From the NCBI GenBank assembly GCA_964556005.1, contig CAZKUR010000065.1:1-21626 (forward strand): a stretch of DNA of 21,626 nucleotides. Reading direction: 5' to 3'. The notes under the pieces were generated by a model. The model was given only the letters and a program-made list of their open reading frames with translations, had not been told where the DNA came from and searched no databases. Position numbers and translations under genes: made by a program. Below are positions 8,415-17,038 of this stretch, one piece after another. The number at the start of each line of letters is the position of its first letter. Position 1 is the stretch's first letter. Origin of the DNA: CAZKUR01 sp964556005. GTDB taxonomy: Bacteria; Bacteroidota; Ignavibacteria; Ignavibacteriales; Ignavibacteriaceae.

Positions 8415-8789
8415 TTAAGAAATCCTGCCGTAATTCATGCTGTGAAAAAAGTATGCGCCGAACATAATAATTAGGAATATATACAGGGCTAATAATATTA
8501 TCGAAATAATCATCAAAACTTTTTGAATGAAGAAAAATCTTCCCTGTCTTTCCAATGCAATTTCCAGCATCCTTTCGTCGCTTGAAGTTAAATAGCCAAT
8601 AAAAGAGTCCGACGATTCTCTTAAACGTAAACCACTAATGATCATCGGAATACCGAAAAGAGCGCCGACAATTGTCAAAGAGTATAATGCTCCGATAATA
8701 ATATAAAATAGTCCGACGAATCCCATATCGTCAGTCATTTTATTTATTGTGAAATGCATCATCGTCGAGATTTTATTCTGTTCGTCCAT
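8415..8789 (-). CDS. Small two-to-three-helix membrane protein, DUF5362-like
   Basis: A 124-residue predicted membrane protein. One hydrophobic segment near residues 24-51 (GLFYIIIGALYSLTIVGALFGIPMIISG) probably forms two helices, and another lies near 89-114. A charged loop between them contains RLRESSDSF. The GALFGIPMIISGLRLRES pattern recalls the DUF5362 family of small membrane proteins. Function is unknown. GAGG lies five bases before the ATG, which supports the start. It converges on the T9SS gene across the repeat-rich spacer and is divergent from the DUF4139 gene. The 276-bp spacer beyond its start is AT-rich and shows only the ribosome site of the next gene. Confidence 0.72.
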   Translation of the reverse strand: MDEQNKISTMMHFTINKMTDDMGFVGLFYIIIGALYSLTIVGALFGIPMIISGLRLRESSDSFIGYLTSSDERMLEIALERQGRFFFIQKVLMIISIILLALYIFLIIMFGAYFFHSMNYGRIS

Positions 8790-9065
8790 AAATTCCTCGT
8801 TCTTATGAAAATTATTTAATTTTTAATCAAAGATATTTCATGATTCAAACAAACACAATTATTTTTTAACAAAAGCTAATACTTTGATATTTTTTGATGC
8901 TCTTACAGTGATAAATATAATTTATTAGGAACCTTTTATGTTAAATTTAGTAAACGAATATAAATTAATTATTATTCCTTCTGTTCATTTGAAGTAAAAG
9001 TAATTTTAAATACTAAATTTCTTTCATTCCGTTTTAATATTAATAATAGAGGAGGATCTAACCTC

Positions 9066-10445
9066 ATGAAAATTTCCGCAGTTATTATAACTATTCTTAC
9101 ATTGTTTTCTTTAAGCGTTTATTCTCAGGAGAATAATCACAAATCTCTGTTCGTAACTGTTTACAATGATAACCTCGGAGTTATCAGGGATATACGAAGC
9201 ATGAATATAAAGAAGGGAACATCAACAATAGAGCTCTCCGATGTCGCTCAGCAAATAGATCCGACAAGTGTGCATATAAAATTGAACGGAGAAGTTTTGG
9301 AACAGAATTACCAGTATGACCTTGTTAGTTTTGATAAAATTTTACAAAAGTATGTTGATAAAGATGTTCAACTAATCGATGAAAAAGGGGAATCGGTTTC
9401 GGGAAAGCTTCTATCAAGTACATCCGGCCAAATTGTTCTACAGAAAAAAGACGGCGGATTGCTGATGATTCCTAGTACGTCTAAATACAGATTTTCTGTC
9501 GGCGAGCTTCCCGAGGGTTTAATTACAAAGCCAACATTAGTGATGCTTGTAAAATCTTCTTCAAGCGGAAATCAGGATGTGGAAGTTTCATATCAAACAA
9601 GCGGCATGAAATGGCATGCAGAGTATGTAGCAGTACTTAATAAAGATGATTCCAAACTGGATTTAAATTCATGGGTAAGCATCGACAACAATTCCGGTAC
9701 AAGCTATAAGAATGCTAATTTAAAGCTTGTTGCAGGGGAAGTAAATAGGGTTCAGCAGGGAAATTATTATCCTCAAGCTTTGGACGGAATGCGGAAGGGA
9801 CAGAATGCCACAACAGTGCCGCAATTTCAGGAGAAAGCTTTTTTTGAATACCATATTTATAATCTTCAGCGGCCGACAACTATAGCAAATAACGAAACTA
9901 AACAAATTTCCCTCTTTGAAGCTCCGGGAATAAAAGCTGTGAAAAAATATTTTTACCGCAGCGGCGGATATTATTACAACAATAATTCAAATAGTCAGGG
10001 TAAAATTGCCGTAGTTATGGAATTTGAAAATAAAAAGAATAATAATCTCGGCATCCCAATGCCTGAAGGAAAAGTTAGAGTATATAAATCTGATGGGGAA
10101 AGCCTCGAATTTGTCGGGGAGGATATGATTGATCATACTCCAAAAGATGAAAAAGTAAGACTTAAAATCGGGGATGCTTTCGATATTACCGCAAATGAAG
10201 TTCAAACGGATAATGAACAAGTTAGTAAGGACGTGAGGGAACAGGCCTATGAGATAACGTTCAAAAATCATAAAGAAGAAAATGTTGTAATCGAAGTTCA
10301 GAGATTCCTTGGATTGAACTGGAAAGTTTTAAGTTCTTCAATAGGTTATGAAAACAAAGATGCCCAGAATATTCTTTTTAAAGTTCCGGTACCTAAAAAT
10401 GGTGAGACTGTTTTAAAATTTAGAGTACGGTACGTTTATTTATAA
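9066..10445 (+). CDS. Exported DUF4139 domain-containing protein
   Basis: A 459-residue protein with a cleavable signal peptide (MKISAVIITILTLFSLSVYS, cut before QE). The start of the mature protein (LFVTVYNDNLGVIRDIRSMNI and onward) and the segments VEVSYQTSGMKWHAEYVAVL and NLKLVAGEVNRV are typical of DUF4139, the conserved part of MuiA-like proteins. It ends in a beta-rich region (EITFKNHKEENVVIEVQR ... FRVRYVYL), suggesting immunoglobulin-like folds. Biochemical function is unknown for the family; the protein should act in the periplasm or at the cell surface. GAGGAGG lies about ten bases before the ATG. It is a single-gene unit closed by a strong terminator shared with the converging ABC operon. 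Confidence 0.82.
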   Translation: MKISAVIITILTLFSLSVYSQENNHKSLFVTVYNDNLGVIRDIRSMNIKKGTSTIELSDVAQQIDPTSVHIKLNGEVLEQNYQYDLVSFDKILQKYVDKDVQLIDEKGESVSGKLLSSTSGQIVLQKKDGGLLMIPSTSKYRFSVGELPEGLITKPTLVMLVKSSSSGNQDVEVSYQTSGMKWHAEYVAVLNKDDSKLDLNSWVSIDNNSGTSYKNANLKLVAGEVNRVQQGNYYPQALDGMRKGQNATTVPQFQEKAFFEYHIYNLQRPTTIANNETKQISLFEAPGIKAVKKYFYRSGGYYYNNNSNSQGKIAVVMEFENKKNNNLGIPMPEGKVRVYKSDGESLEFVGEDMIDHTPKDEKVRLKIGDAFDITANEVQTDNEQVSKDVREQAYEITFKNHKEENVVIEVQRFLGLNWKVLSSSIGYENKDAQNILFKVPVPKNGETVLKFRVRYVYL

Positions 10446-10450
10446 ATTAA

Positions 10451-10497
10451 AAAACCGGATTTGCAGGAAACCTCTATTCCTGCAAATTCCGGTTTTT
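10451..10497. terminator. Bidirectional terminator between converging units
   Basis: A long hairpin pairs AAAACCGGA-TTTGCAGGAA (10451-10469) with TTCCTGCAAATTCCGGTTTT (10477-10496) around a short loop, with one bulged base. It has a T-tract on the plus side and an A-tract on the other side that becomes a T-tract in minus transcripts. It lies 5 bp after the DUF4139 stop and 20 bp after the DUF4340 stop, so it can terminate both units. Confidence 0.88.
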
Positions 10498-10517
10498 ATG
10501 TTCGTGGGGAAAAACTC

Positions 10518-11474
10518 TTATTTCTTTTTGTGTTTAGATTCCTTCTTCGGATAAAACTTTTCTTTTCCAACAAAAATTTTCTGCCACAGCTTGCCCTTGC
10601 TTCCATCAAAATAGGATTGCGGGTTAGTAATTGAATGTATCAGTAATTGTTTCCCGTTTTGGTAAGCCTGTACTTTTTCGCTGCCTTTGGTTGAAGTTAT
10701 ATTCAAAGTGTAAACAGGCTTCATCAGAATTGATTGGTCGAAATCATCAACAAAATCGGTTCCCCGTGTATATCTAATCTGACGTAAAAAATTAACTATA
10801 CCTGCAGAATCAGCAGGGCCGCCGTTGAGCAGCCATTTTTTGTTCTTCTTAATAAGGACAAATGAACTGTCCCCGGGGTAATTAAATGCCAGCGTATCCC
10901 AGTCGGTAAAACTTCCGTTGAATATACTATTGTCTCTAAAATAATTCGGTTTTTGATTGAAAGACATGCTAAGCATTCCTTCAACCTGGTAAACATTATC
11001 ATCATCTCCAACCCTGATATAAGATAACATTGTTCTCGGCTGCTGAAAAGCAAATTTTCCAATGTGAAGATCCAGTGCGTTTCTATTGCCTTCAAATACT
11101 TTTACATCAGTTGCGGAAGAATCGACTTTATACTCTGCCCATTTACTTTTACTTTGGGCAGCAACACTTTTAGGTTTAATGTTCATTATTTCACGTATAA
11201 GTCCGTTTATTTTGTCATTGGGTACTTCGGCATCTTTATTATTTTTTAGCTTTACGAACCAGTCTCTGCCCTCTTTGTAAAGCTTAACTTCCTGATGTTT
11301 TGTTGTTTGAGGATAAATGGATATGGATGTTATCTTCGATGTATCGATATTAATGATATTAGTATTAAAATTACTTTCTCCCTCGTTTGGTTCGAATATT
11401 ACGAAAGCTAAAACCAGAACAAGAAGAATAGAGAAAATGATTATGAGAGTTTTTGTTGAGATTTTATTAAACAT
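10518..11474 (-). CDS. DUF4340 domain-containing membrane-anchored protein
   Basis: A 318-residue protein with an N-terminal hydrophobic anchor (TLIIIFSILLVLVLAFVIF, about residues 9-27) followed by an extracytoplasmic domain typical of DUF4340: ITSISIYPQTTKHQEVKLYKEG early on, then a W-V-K-L pattern and repeated beta strands. This family is often found as the last gene of GldG-type ABC operons, as here. Its start overlaps the GldG-like stop by 8 bp (11467-11474), so translation is probably coupled. It presumably works with the GldG-like protein on the outer side of the membrane. The C-terminus is a lysine-rich tail (YPKKESKHKKK). No biochemical function is known for the family. Confidence 0.82.
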   Translation of the reverse strand: MFNKISTKTLIIIFSILLVLVLAFVIFEPNEGESNFNTNIINIDTSKITSISIYPQTTKHQEVKLYKEGRDWFVKLKNNKDAEVPNDKINGLIREIMNIKPKSVAAQSKSKWAEYKVDSSATDVKVFEGNRNALDLHIGKFAFQQPRTMLSYIRVGDDDNVYQVEGMLSMSFNQKPNYFRDNSIFNGSFTDWDTLAFNYPGDSSFVLIKKNKKWLLNGGPADSAGIVNFLRQIRYTRGTDFVDDFDQSILMKPVYTLNITSTKGSEKVQAYQNGKQLLIHSITNPQSYFDGSKGKLWQKIFVGKEKFYPKKESKHKKK

Positions 11475-12990
11475 AATCTTCGCTCATCCATTTATTTCTT
11501 TGTTTTTTTCTAATTTGATATCTGAAAATTCCGAAGCCGATTATCAGCAAAATAGGCAGCAGAAAATTTAAATATTTAACGAGTGTTTTAGTGCTGTCTT
11601 CAAGATCGGCTTTAATTGGCCTTGAAGTAATTCCTTTAGTTCGCAAACCGATTAAACCTGTATCATCCGAAAGCCAATCGATTGCATTTGATACAAGGTT
11701 AACGTTATCAGCGGAAAGTTTTTGCCGGTTGTTTCCTTTGCCGTTAACACAAAAATCTCCGTCACCGAAAACAACCATTTTAGAATCTGTGTTATCAGCT
11801 AACTTGCCTTCAATTGCCACAGCAACGGGAAGGGAAGACATACTAAAGTCGTTTCGTGTCCATTGCTTAGAAACATTAAAATAAACGGGCGGATTTTCCA
11901 CACCCGTTTTATCGGATGTTGTTGCAAGTACTATAACTTTATCTGTACTATCAGCCGGATCAATTTTAATCGGGCTGGCGAAAGGCAAAATAACTTGCTC
12001 TATTCCTTTTGTAATCGGGTGATCGGCAAATTTTGTAATTATGGGCAGGTAGGGGAAACGGACAGGAGTGTTCATTACAAATCCGCCTTCCTGCTGTCTT
12101 ACCATCACATTAGCAGCATTCACATCAATAATAAACTTATCTTCAATGGTTATTCCTTTTTTCTCAAGCCAGTTTGAAAACCCTGTATAAACGCTTTTTC
12201 CCTGGGCATTTGAAAGATCGCCTTCAACTCTATTAAGCGCAACCAAAATTCTTCCGCCGCCTGCTAAAAAAGAATTTAGCTTTGTAAATACATAAGGCGG
12301 TACAGTATCTTTCGGCGCAATGATTAATAAAGTTTTATATGTTTTTGGTATATCGGTGGTGTCTGTAATTTTTACAGGACTAACGTCATACATAACCGAT
12401 AACTGCGTATTCAATTGCTGTAGTTCGTCGAGAGATGGTTCGCCGTTCCCTGTAAGCAGGCCGATTTTTGTTTTTTGTTTAAGCGTCATCTTTTTAATGT
12501 TCGTTGAGAGATCGTATTCCATAGCCGAACCGGGCTGAATGTAAGGAATAACTTCTTTTTTATCGCCGTATTCGAGAACAGCTCCGAGATATGCTCTCTG
12601 CTGTTTCATCTGGTCTCTTTCCCTAACGTTTATCATTACCGGCGCAATGCCTTCTCTTTGAGCATCGATTTCCGACTGCTGATCTTTATTCGGGTTAATA
12701 AATTCATAAACTATTTTACCGCCGGATGCGTTGTTATATTCTATAAGCATATCTTTAAAATCTTGTTTAACGCTTGCGATGTTCGGCGGTAAGTTATCCG
12801 AAAAATATGCTTTTATTGTTACCGGGCCATCAAGGTTTTTTAAGATATTCCTTGTAGCATCACTTAATGTATATTGATGTCCTTGAGTAAAATCCAATCT
12901 AAAATAAAATCGATTGGCAAGAATGTTGACCAAAAGGATTATGCCGATAACGAGTGCTATCCCTGTATATACTTTTTTCTTTGTTAACAT
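11467..12990 (-). CDS. GldG-family ABC transporter auxiliary protein
   Basis: A 507-residue membrane-anchored protein: N-terminal helix at about 10-28 (GIALVIGIILLVNILANRF), then the family hallmark RLDFTQGHQYTLSDATRNIL, a long extracytoplasmic region and a C-terminal helix near 475-490 followed by a basic tail. This matches the GldG/'ABC_transp_aux' family, in which the central domain resembles a type 1 glutamine amidotransferase fold without evident catalysis (LLIIAPKDTVPPYVFTKLNSFL, GGRILVALN). It starts 3 bp after the permease gene ends and overlaps DUF4340 by 8 bp. In gliding Bacteroidota, GldG works with GldA and GldF; in non-gliding relatives similar operons exist with unknown substrates. 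Confidence 0.85.
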   Translation of the reverse strand: MLTKKKVYTGIALVIGIILLVNILANRFYFRLDFTQGHQYTLSDATRNILKNLDGPVTIKAYFSDNLPPNIASVKQDFKDMLIEYNNASGGKIVYEFINPNKDQQSEIDAQREGIAPVMINVRERDQMKQQRAYLGAVLEYGDKKEVIPYIQPGSAMEYDLSTNIKKMTLKQKTKIGLLTGNGEPSLDELQQLNTQLSVMYDVSPVKITDTTDIPKTYKTLLIIAPKDTVPPYVFTKLNSFLAGGGRILVALNRVEGDLSNAQGKSVYTGFSNWLEKKGITIEDKFIIDVNAANVMVRQQEGGFVMNTPVRFPYLPIITKFADHPITKGIEQVILPFASPIKIDPADSTDKVIVLATTSDKTGVENPPVYFNVSKQWTRNDFSMSSLPVAVAIEGKLADNTDSKMVVFGDGDFCVNGKGNNRQKLSADNVNLVSNAIDWLSDDTGLIGLRTKGITSRPIKADLEDSTKTLVKYLNFLLPILLIIGFGIFRYQIRKKQRNKWMSEDYV

Positions 12991-12993
12991 GTT

Positions 12994-13722
12994 TTAATAA
13001 TCTACTATGTTTCTTTTTGAAAGAATAGTTTCAGCTAAAATTAAACCTAAAAACGAAATGCTTAAAAAGTAAATGATATCTCTTAAATCAATAACACCCC
13101 TTGAGATGGATTCAAAATGAGTAGACATGCTCAAGAAGTTTATTACTGCTCCGATTGTTCCGGTTAAATCCTGAGATAGAACATTAAATAGAATTAAAAA
13201 GAAAACACCTACGAACAATGAGAGTAGAAAAGCAACTATTTGATTGTTTGATATGCTGCTTGCAAAAAGCCCGATGCCGATATATGCCATGCTCATCAGA
13301 ACCAACCCGATATAGCCGCATATTGTAGCTCCGACATCAATCGGGCCGAGAGAAGCGACACTTATAAAATAAGGTAATGTTAAAAGCAATCCGATTACAA
13401 TAAGCATCAAGCATGCTAAAAATTTTCCCAGCACTACATCCCAATCGGAAACTGCTTTAGTAAGCAAAAGCTCAATCGTTCCGCTCTTATTTTCTTCAGC
13501 AAGCATTTTCATGGTAAGAGCAGGGGTGAAAAAGAAAAGGGTCCAGTAAGCCACTGAAAAAAACGGTAGGAGAGTTGCCTGGCCTATGAAAAATATATCT
13601 GAACCGTAAAGCCATGTGAAGAAACCGCTTAAGCCAAGAAAAACGATTATCAGTATATACGCGGTTAATGAATCAAAAAAAGATTTTAGTTCCTTTACGG
13701 CTATTATCCAAATTTTCTGCAT
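12994..13722 (-). CDS. ABC-2 type permease, GldF-like
   Basis: A 242-residue integral membrane protein with six hydrophobic segments. The N-terminal KELKSFFDSLTAYILIIVFL and the segment LTMKMLAEENKSGTIELLLT are hallmarks of ABC-2 permeases of the GldF/NosY type. It should form the membrane channel with the ATPase encoded 4 bp upstream (13727-14662) and is followed 3 bp later by the GldG-like gene. Substrate is unknown; GldF homologues were described in gliding motility, but ABC-2 permeases also export polysaccharides, lipids and drugs. Length and topology are normal for the family. Confidence 0.86.
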   Translation of the reverse strand: MQKIWIIAVKELKSFFDSLTAYILIIVFLGLSGFFTWLYGSDIFFIGQATLLPFFSVAYWTLFFFTPALTMKMLAEENKSGTIELLLTKAVSDWDVVLGKFLACLMLIVIGLLLTLPYFISVASLGPIDVGATICGYIGLVLMSMAYIGIGLFASSISNNQIVAFLLSLFVGVFFLILFNVLSQDLTGTIGAVINFLSMSTHFESISRGVIDLRDIIYFLSISFLGLILAETILSKRNIVDY

Positions 13723-13726
13723 AATT

Positions 13727-14662
13727 TTAATCTGTTGTTAATTCTCTGAAAATGTCTTCTAATTTAGTTTCTATTGGGGTGAGTTCTGAAAGCACCCAAT
13801 TTTTTTGAACACATAATTGAAAGATCGGCCTGCGGGATGATTGCCCTTCGATACTATGAATTAAAAATGATGTGGCATCATCGGAAATAGGATCGACTAT
13901 ATTAACCGTTGGAATCTCTTTGAGTTTATCTATAATTTCATTTTTACTTTGTGCATCGAGAATTTGAACTCTTAGAGTTTCGCCGTTTCCCTTTGCATGG
14001 CTTCTTAAAGTTTCAGGTGTTCCGTCGGCAACAATTTTACCTTTGTTGATGATTAAAATCCTATCGCATGTCGCTTCAACTTCAGGCAGGATATGTGTAC
14101 TTAAAATAACGGTTTTTTCCCGCCCTACTTCTCTAATAAGTTTCCTTATTTCGATTATCTGGTTCGGGTCAAGGCCTGTAGTCGGCTCATCAAGTATTAG
14201 TATTTCAGGATCGTGAATCATAGCTTGAGCAAGCCCGACTCTCTGCCGGTAACCTTTAGAAAGCTCTCCGATTTTCTTATGCTTTTCGTCATTTAAACCG
14301 CAGACATAAACCATATCCCTGATCCGGCTATGTATATTATTTTTTTGTATGCCCTGCAGTTTTGCAACGAAATCTAGATATTCAAGTACGGGCATATCAT
14401 AATAGAGGGGATTATTTTCCGGCAAGTAACCGATTGTCTTTTTTATTGCTTCCTGGTTTTCATAAATGGAAACATTATTTATTTTGGCGTCGCCGGATGT
14501 CGGAGCCATGAAGCAGGTAACAATTTTCATTGTTGTGGTTTTACCTGCGCCGTTCGGTCCTAAAAATCCTAAAATTTCTCCTGTGTTAACCTGAAACGAT
14601 ATTTCATCTACGGCTTTTTGAGGCCCATAAGTTTTGGTGAGATTTTCAACTACAATGCTCAT
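13727..14662 (-). CDS. ABC transporter ATP-binding protein, GldA-like
   Basis: A 311-residue ATPase and the first gene of the four-gene operon. It has Walker A GPNGAGKT (35-42), a GYLPENNPLYYDM segment (78-90) with Glu at the usual Q-loop position as is common in GldA/CcmA-type ATPases, the ABC signature LSKGYRQRVGLAQAM (134-148), Walker B ILILDEP (154-160) and the switch histidine in STH (190). A C-terminal extension (about 230-311) matches the DUF4162-like tail of this subfamily. It powers the GldF-like permease. The upstream 400 bp carry no other gene, so the operon promoter should lie there, but I could not identify a convincing one. Confidence 0.9.
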   Translation of the reverse strand: MSIVVENLTKTYGPQKAVDEISFQVNTGEILGFLGPNGAGKTTTMKIVTCFMAPTSGDAKINNVSIYENQEAIKKTIGYLPENNPLYYDMPVLEYLDFVAKLQGIQKNNIHSRIRDMVYVCGLNDEKHKKIGELSKGYRQRVGLAQAMIHDPEILILDEPTTGLDPNQIIEIRKLIREVGREKTVILSTHILPEVEATCDRILIINKGKIVADGTPETLRSHAKGNGETLRVQILDAQSKNEIIDKLKEIPTVNIVDPISDDATSFLIHSIEGQSSRRPIFQLCVQKNWVLSELTPIETKLEDIFRELTTD

Positions 14663-15065
14663 ATATGCAAATAAATATTTTTATGTGGTTTGATTTCGAA
14701 TTGTTAAATTTTCCTTTTAATGACTAATTTTTTCGAATTAGTGTGTAAATTATTTTTGACGAAACTTAATAAAAAAGGTTCCATTTATAAAATTAATTTT
14801 TATTAATATTTTTTTTCTTGAGGTGCATTACAAATATGGGATGTTTAATAATATGTTAAAGGTATTTTGCATAAATGTATAAGGAGTAAGAAAAGATATT
14901 TAATCTCGATTCTCGATTTTCGATATTGGGAAAATTTCGTTCAACCATGCATCCGTACGCTCATGCAACAATGCCTTTACAAATACATCGTATAAAAATT
15001 TATAAATAAAATAATAATATTGAACGAGGTATAAGTTTATTTATTAGCAGAAGTAGGCAGTTCGG
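14663..15065. other. 403-bp intergenic stretch with possible gene remnant and palindrome
   Basis: There is no convincing gene. The minus strand is open from about 15050 to the TAA at 14902-14900 and reads protein-like over its second half (KALLHERTDAWLNEIFP) but has no start codon, so it may be a decayed fragment. Inside it lies an interrupted palindrome at 14948-14967 (TGCAT ... ATGCA around CGTACG). A short CTCGATT-type direct repeat at 14904-14922 is low complexity. The half next to the ABC operon (14663-14800) is very AT-rich and probably holds its promoter. Confidence 0.3.
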
Positions 15066-15419
15066 CTATTCAACAAGCATTGCGAGCTTGGAATACACCT
15101 CGTTTAGATCAAAAGGTTTGTAGAAAATGGAGTTGATATATTTGCGAATATTGTTTTCAGATTCTTTAACCCTGGTATTATATACGTAAGTTAAAATTAC
15201 CGGGGTCTGCGTCTTCGATTCCTTTACGGTTTTACAAATCTCTTCAACTTTTTTAGAAGGCTCCGCATCAAGAATTACCAAATCGAAGCCTGAGGTTTTT
15301 ACAATATCATTTAATATATCAAGATTGGTTGTAGTTGTCACTCTATAACTTTCCTGCAAGTACATCAGCAGGCTGTAGCACATACTAAAATCAGGACTGT
15401 ATAATATTACATTTTTCAT
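15066..15419 (-). CDS. Stand-alone response-regulator receiver domain protein (atypical)
   Basis: A 117-residue protein that is a single CheY-like receiver fold with no output domain. The expected phosphoacceptor is Asp51 (LVILDAEPS), with Thr77 at the end of beta 4 and Lys101 in FYKPFD, all in canonical positions. The acidic Mg-binding pair after beta 1, normally DD or ED, reads Ser8-Pro9-Asp10, so only one acidic residue remains and metal-dependent phosphorylation may be weak or altered. It lies downstream of the kinase/activator pair in the same orientation but 254 bp away, with its own near-consensus sigma-54 promoter. It may be a phosphate sink or a protein-binding relay (inference). No good Shine-Dalgarno sequence is present. 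Confidence 0.8.
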   Translation of the reverse strand: MKNVILYSPDFSMCYSLLMYLQESYRVTTTTNLDILNDIVKTSGFDLVILDAEPSKKVEEICKTVKESKTQTPVILTYVYNTRVKESENNIRKYINSIFYKPFDLNEVYSKLAMLVE

Positions 15420-15468
15420 TTAAGGCACAAAATTTCTTTAACCAATATTTTTTGGACAGGGAAGAAAA

Positions 15469-15484
15469 TGCCATTTACGTGCCA
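15469..15484 (-). promoter_or_regulatory. Sigma-54 (-24/-12) promoter upstream of the orphan receiver gene
   Basis: On the minus strand the sequence is TGGCACGTAAATGGCA. It matches the consensus TGGCACG-N4-TTGCW at all but one of the specified positions, with the required GG and GC spaced by exactly 10 bases. The GC lies 51 bp before the start codon at 15419, giving a predicted leader of about 40 nt. An NtrC-type activator gene is encoded immediately upstream, which makes a functional link plausible. Confidence 0.75.
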
Positions 15485-15673
15485 GAAATATTAAAAATCG
15501 GTGTCATTTGTATTAAGTGGAATATCTTATTTTTTCAAGAATATCATTGAATTCGGATTTAGTTTATAGTGGCACTTAATTTTTGCATTCTCGATGGTGA
15601 AAATCCCGCTTATTCATTTTTAACAACTGAGAATAAATAACAAAAAAGATTTTTGCTAATATCAACGATCGAG

Positions 15674-17029
15674 TTAAACCTTAATGTCTAATTCTTTCAA
15701 CTTTCTATACAGGGTTGAAAGACCTACTTTGAGTAAGTCTGCCGCTTTTTCTTTATTAAAGTTATTGCTTTCAAGAGTTTTAAGAATTAAATCTTTTTCA
15801 AATTTCCTCAAGGACTCTTCCAACGAACCGGGAACCGAAAAATCAATAATCTCCGAGTTAGGTCTAAACATAGGTGGCAATTCTTTTAGCGTTATGAATT
15901 CTTCCTTGCAAAAAATTACTGCTCTTTCCAATACATTTTCCAGTTCACGTACTTCACCTTTCCATTCGTGGCTCATTAAAGCACGTATTACTTCAGGATC
16001 AATTCCTTTAATAGCTCTGTTCATTTCCTTTCGGTATTTGTCCAGGAAGTGATCGGCTAATAAAGGAATATCTTCTACACGATCTTTAAGCGAAGGCATA
16101 TTTATATCGATTACATTCAGCCTGTAATATAAATCCTCTCTAAACTTTCCGTTGTTTACCTCTTCTTTTAATTCTTTGTTAGTAGATGCAATGAAACGGA
16201 CATTTACCGGGAGCGAAATTGTCGTTCCCACAGGAGTATATTCTTTTTCCTGGATTGCTCTTAAAAGCTTGACTTGCAGATTCAGCGGCATATCGCTTAT
16301 CTCATCTAAAAATAACGTTCCGCCGTCGGCAGCCTTCATGTAGCCTTCTTTGTCGTGAATTGCGCCCGTGAATGCACCTTTTTTATGGCCGAATAATTCG
16401 CTCTCGATCAGGTTCTCGGAAATAGCACCGGTATTAACTGCAATGAATGCCCTGTTTTTTCTATTACTTTTATAATGAAGCGCACGGGCAACGAGTTCTT
16501 TCCCGGTTCCGCTGTTTCCTGTAATGAGGATTGTACTTTCGGTATCAGCAACAGTTTGAATTATATCGTAAATCCTTTTCATTGCAGGACTTTTCCCCAC
16601 TATGTTTTCAAAGTCGAAATTTTGCTGAACCTCTTTCCTCAGAATCATATTTTCAAGCAGAATGCTTTTTATCTCAAATAATTTTTTAACCTTTGTAATT
16701 AATTCATCAAACTCGACGGGCTTTAAGATGTAATCGCTTGCCCCGTTTCGCAAGGCTGAAATCGCTGTGTCGAGAGAACCGAAAGCAGTAATTACAATTG
16801 TGGATGTTTGAACATCGAGCTTCCTAATTTTTTCCAGAAGTTCAGTGCCTTTCATCTCCGGCATTTCAAGATCCGTAATTACAAGATCATATGAAGATTT
16901 GGATATTTTATCGTAGGCTATTTTTCCGTTTTCCGCTTCTTCAACGTCATATCCCTCCTTCTTTAAAACAAATGACAGGGATTCTCTTATTATTTGTTCA
17001 TCGTCTACAACTAATATTCTTTCAGGCAT
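15674..17029 (-). CDS. NtrC-family sigma-54-dependent response regulator
   Basis: A 451-residue activator with the full three-domain layout. The receiver domain (1-118) has Asp9/Asp10, phosphoacceptor Asp53, Thr81 and Lys103. The AAA+ domain (about 141-370) has Walker A GNSGTGKE (171-178), the sigma-54-contacting GAFTGA loop (218-223), Walker B GGTLFLDEI (237-245 region) and the REDLYYRLNV segment with arginine-finger residues. The Fis-type helix-turn-helix is at about 426-446 (KAADLLKVGLSTLYRKLKEL). It should hydrolyse ATP to open sigma-54 promoters when phosphorylated by the kinase encoded 9 bp upstream; its ribosome site AAGGAA overlaps the kinase stop codon region, so the two are coupled. 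The nearest candidate target is the promoter at 15469-15484. Confidence 0.93.
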   Translation of the reverse strand: MPERILVVDDEQIIRESLSFVLKKEGYDVEEAENGKIAYDKISKSSYDLVITDLEMPEMKGTELLEKIRKLDVQTSTIVITAFGSLDTAISALRNGASDYILKPVEFDELITKVKKLFEIKSILLENMILRKEVQQNFDFENIVGKSPAMKRIYDIIQTVADTESTILITGNSGTGKELVARALHYKSNRKNRAFIAVNTGAISENLIESELFGHKKGAFTGAIHDKEGYMKAADGGTLFLDEISDMPLNLQVKLLRAIQEKEYTPVGTTISLPVNVRFIASTNKELKEEVNNGKFREDLYYRLNVIDINMPSLKDRVEDIPLLADHFLDKYRKEMNRAIKGIDPEVIRALMSHEWKGEVRELENVLERAVIFCKEEFITLKELPPMFRPNSEIIDFSVPGSLEESLRKFEKDLILKTLESNNFNKEKAADLLKVGLSTLYRKLKELDIKV

Positions 17030-17038
17030 TTTATTTCC

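Noticed and set aside
15568..15587. A plus-strand sigma-54-like sequence (TGGCAC ... TTGCA) between the receiver and activator genes
   Set aside because: The GG and GC are separated by 12 bases instead of 10, and it points toward the coding region of the oppositely oriented activator.
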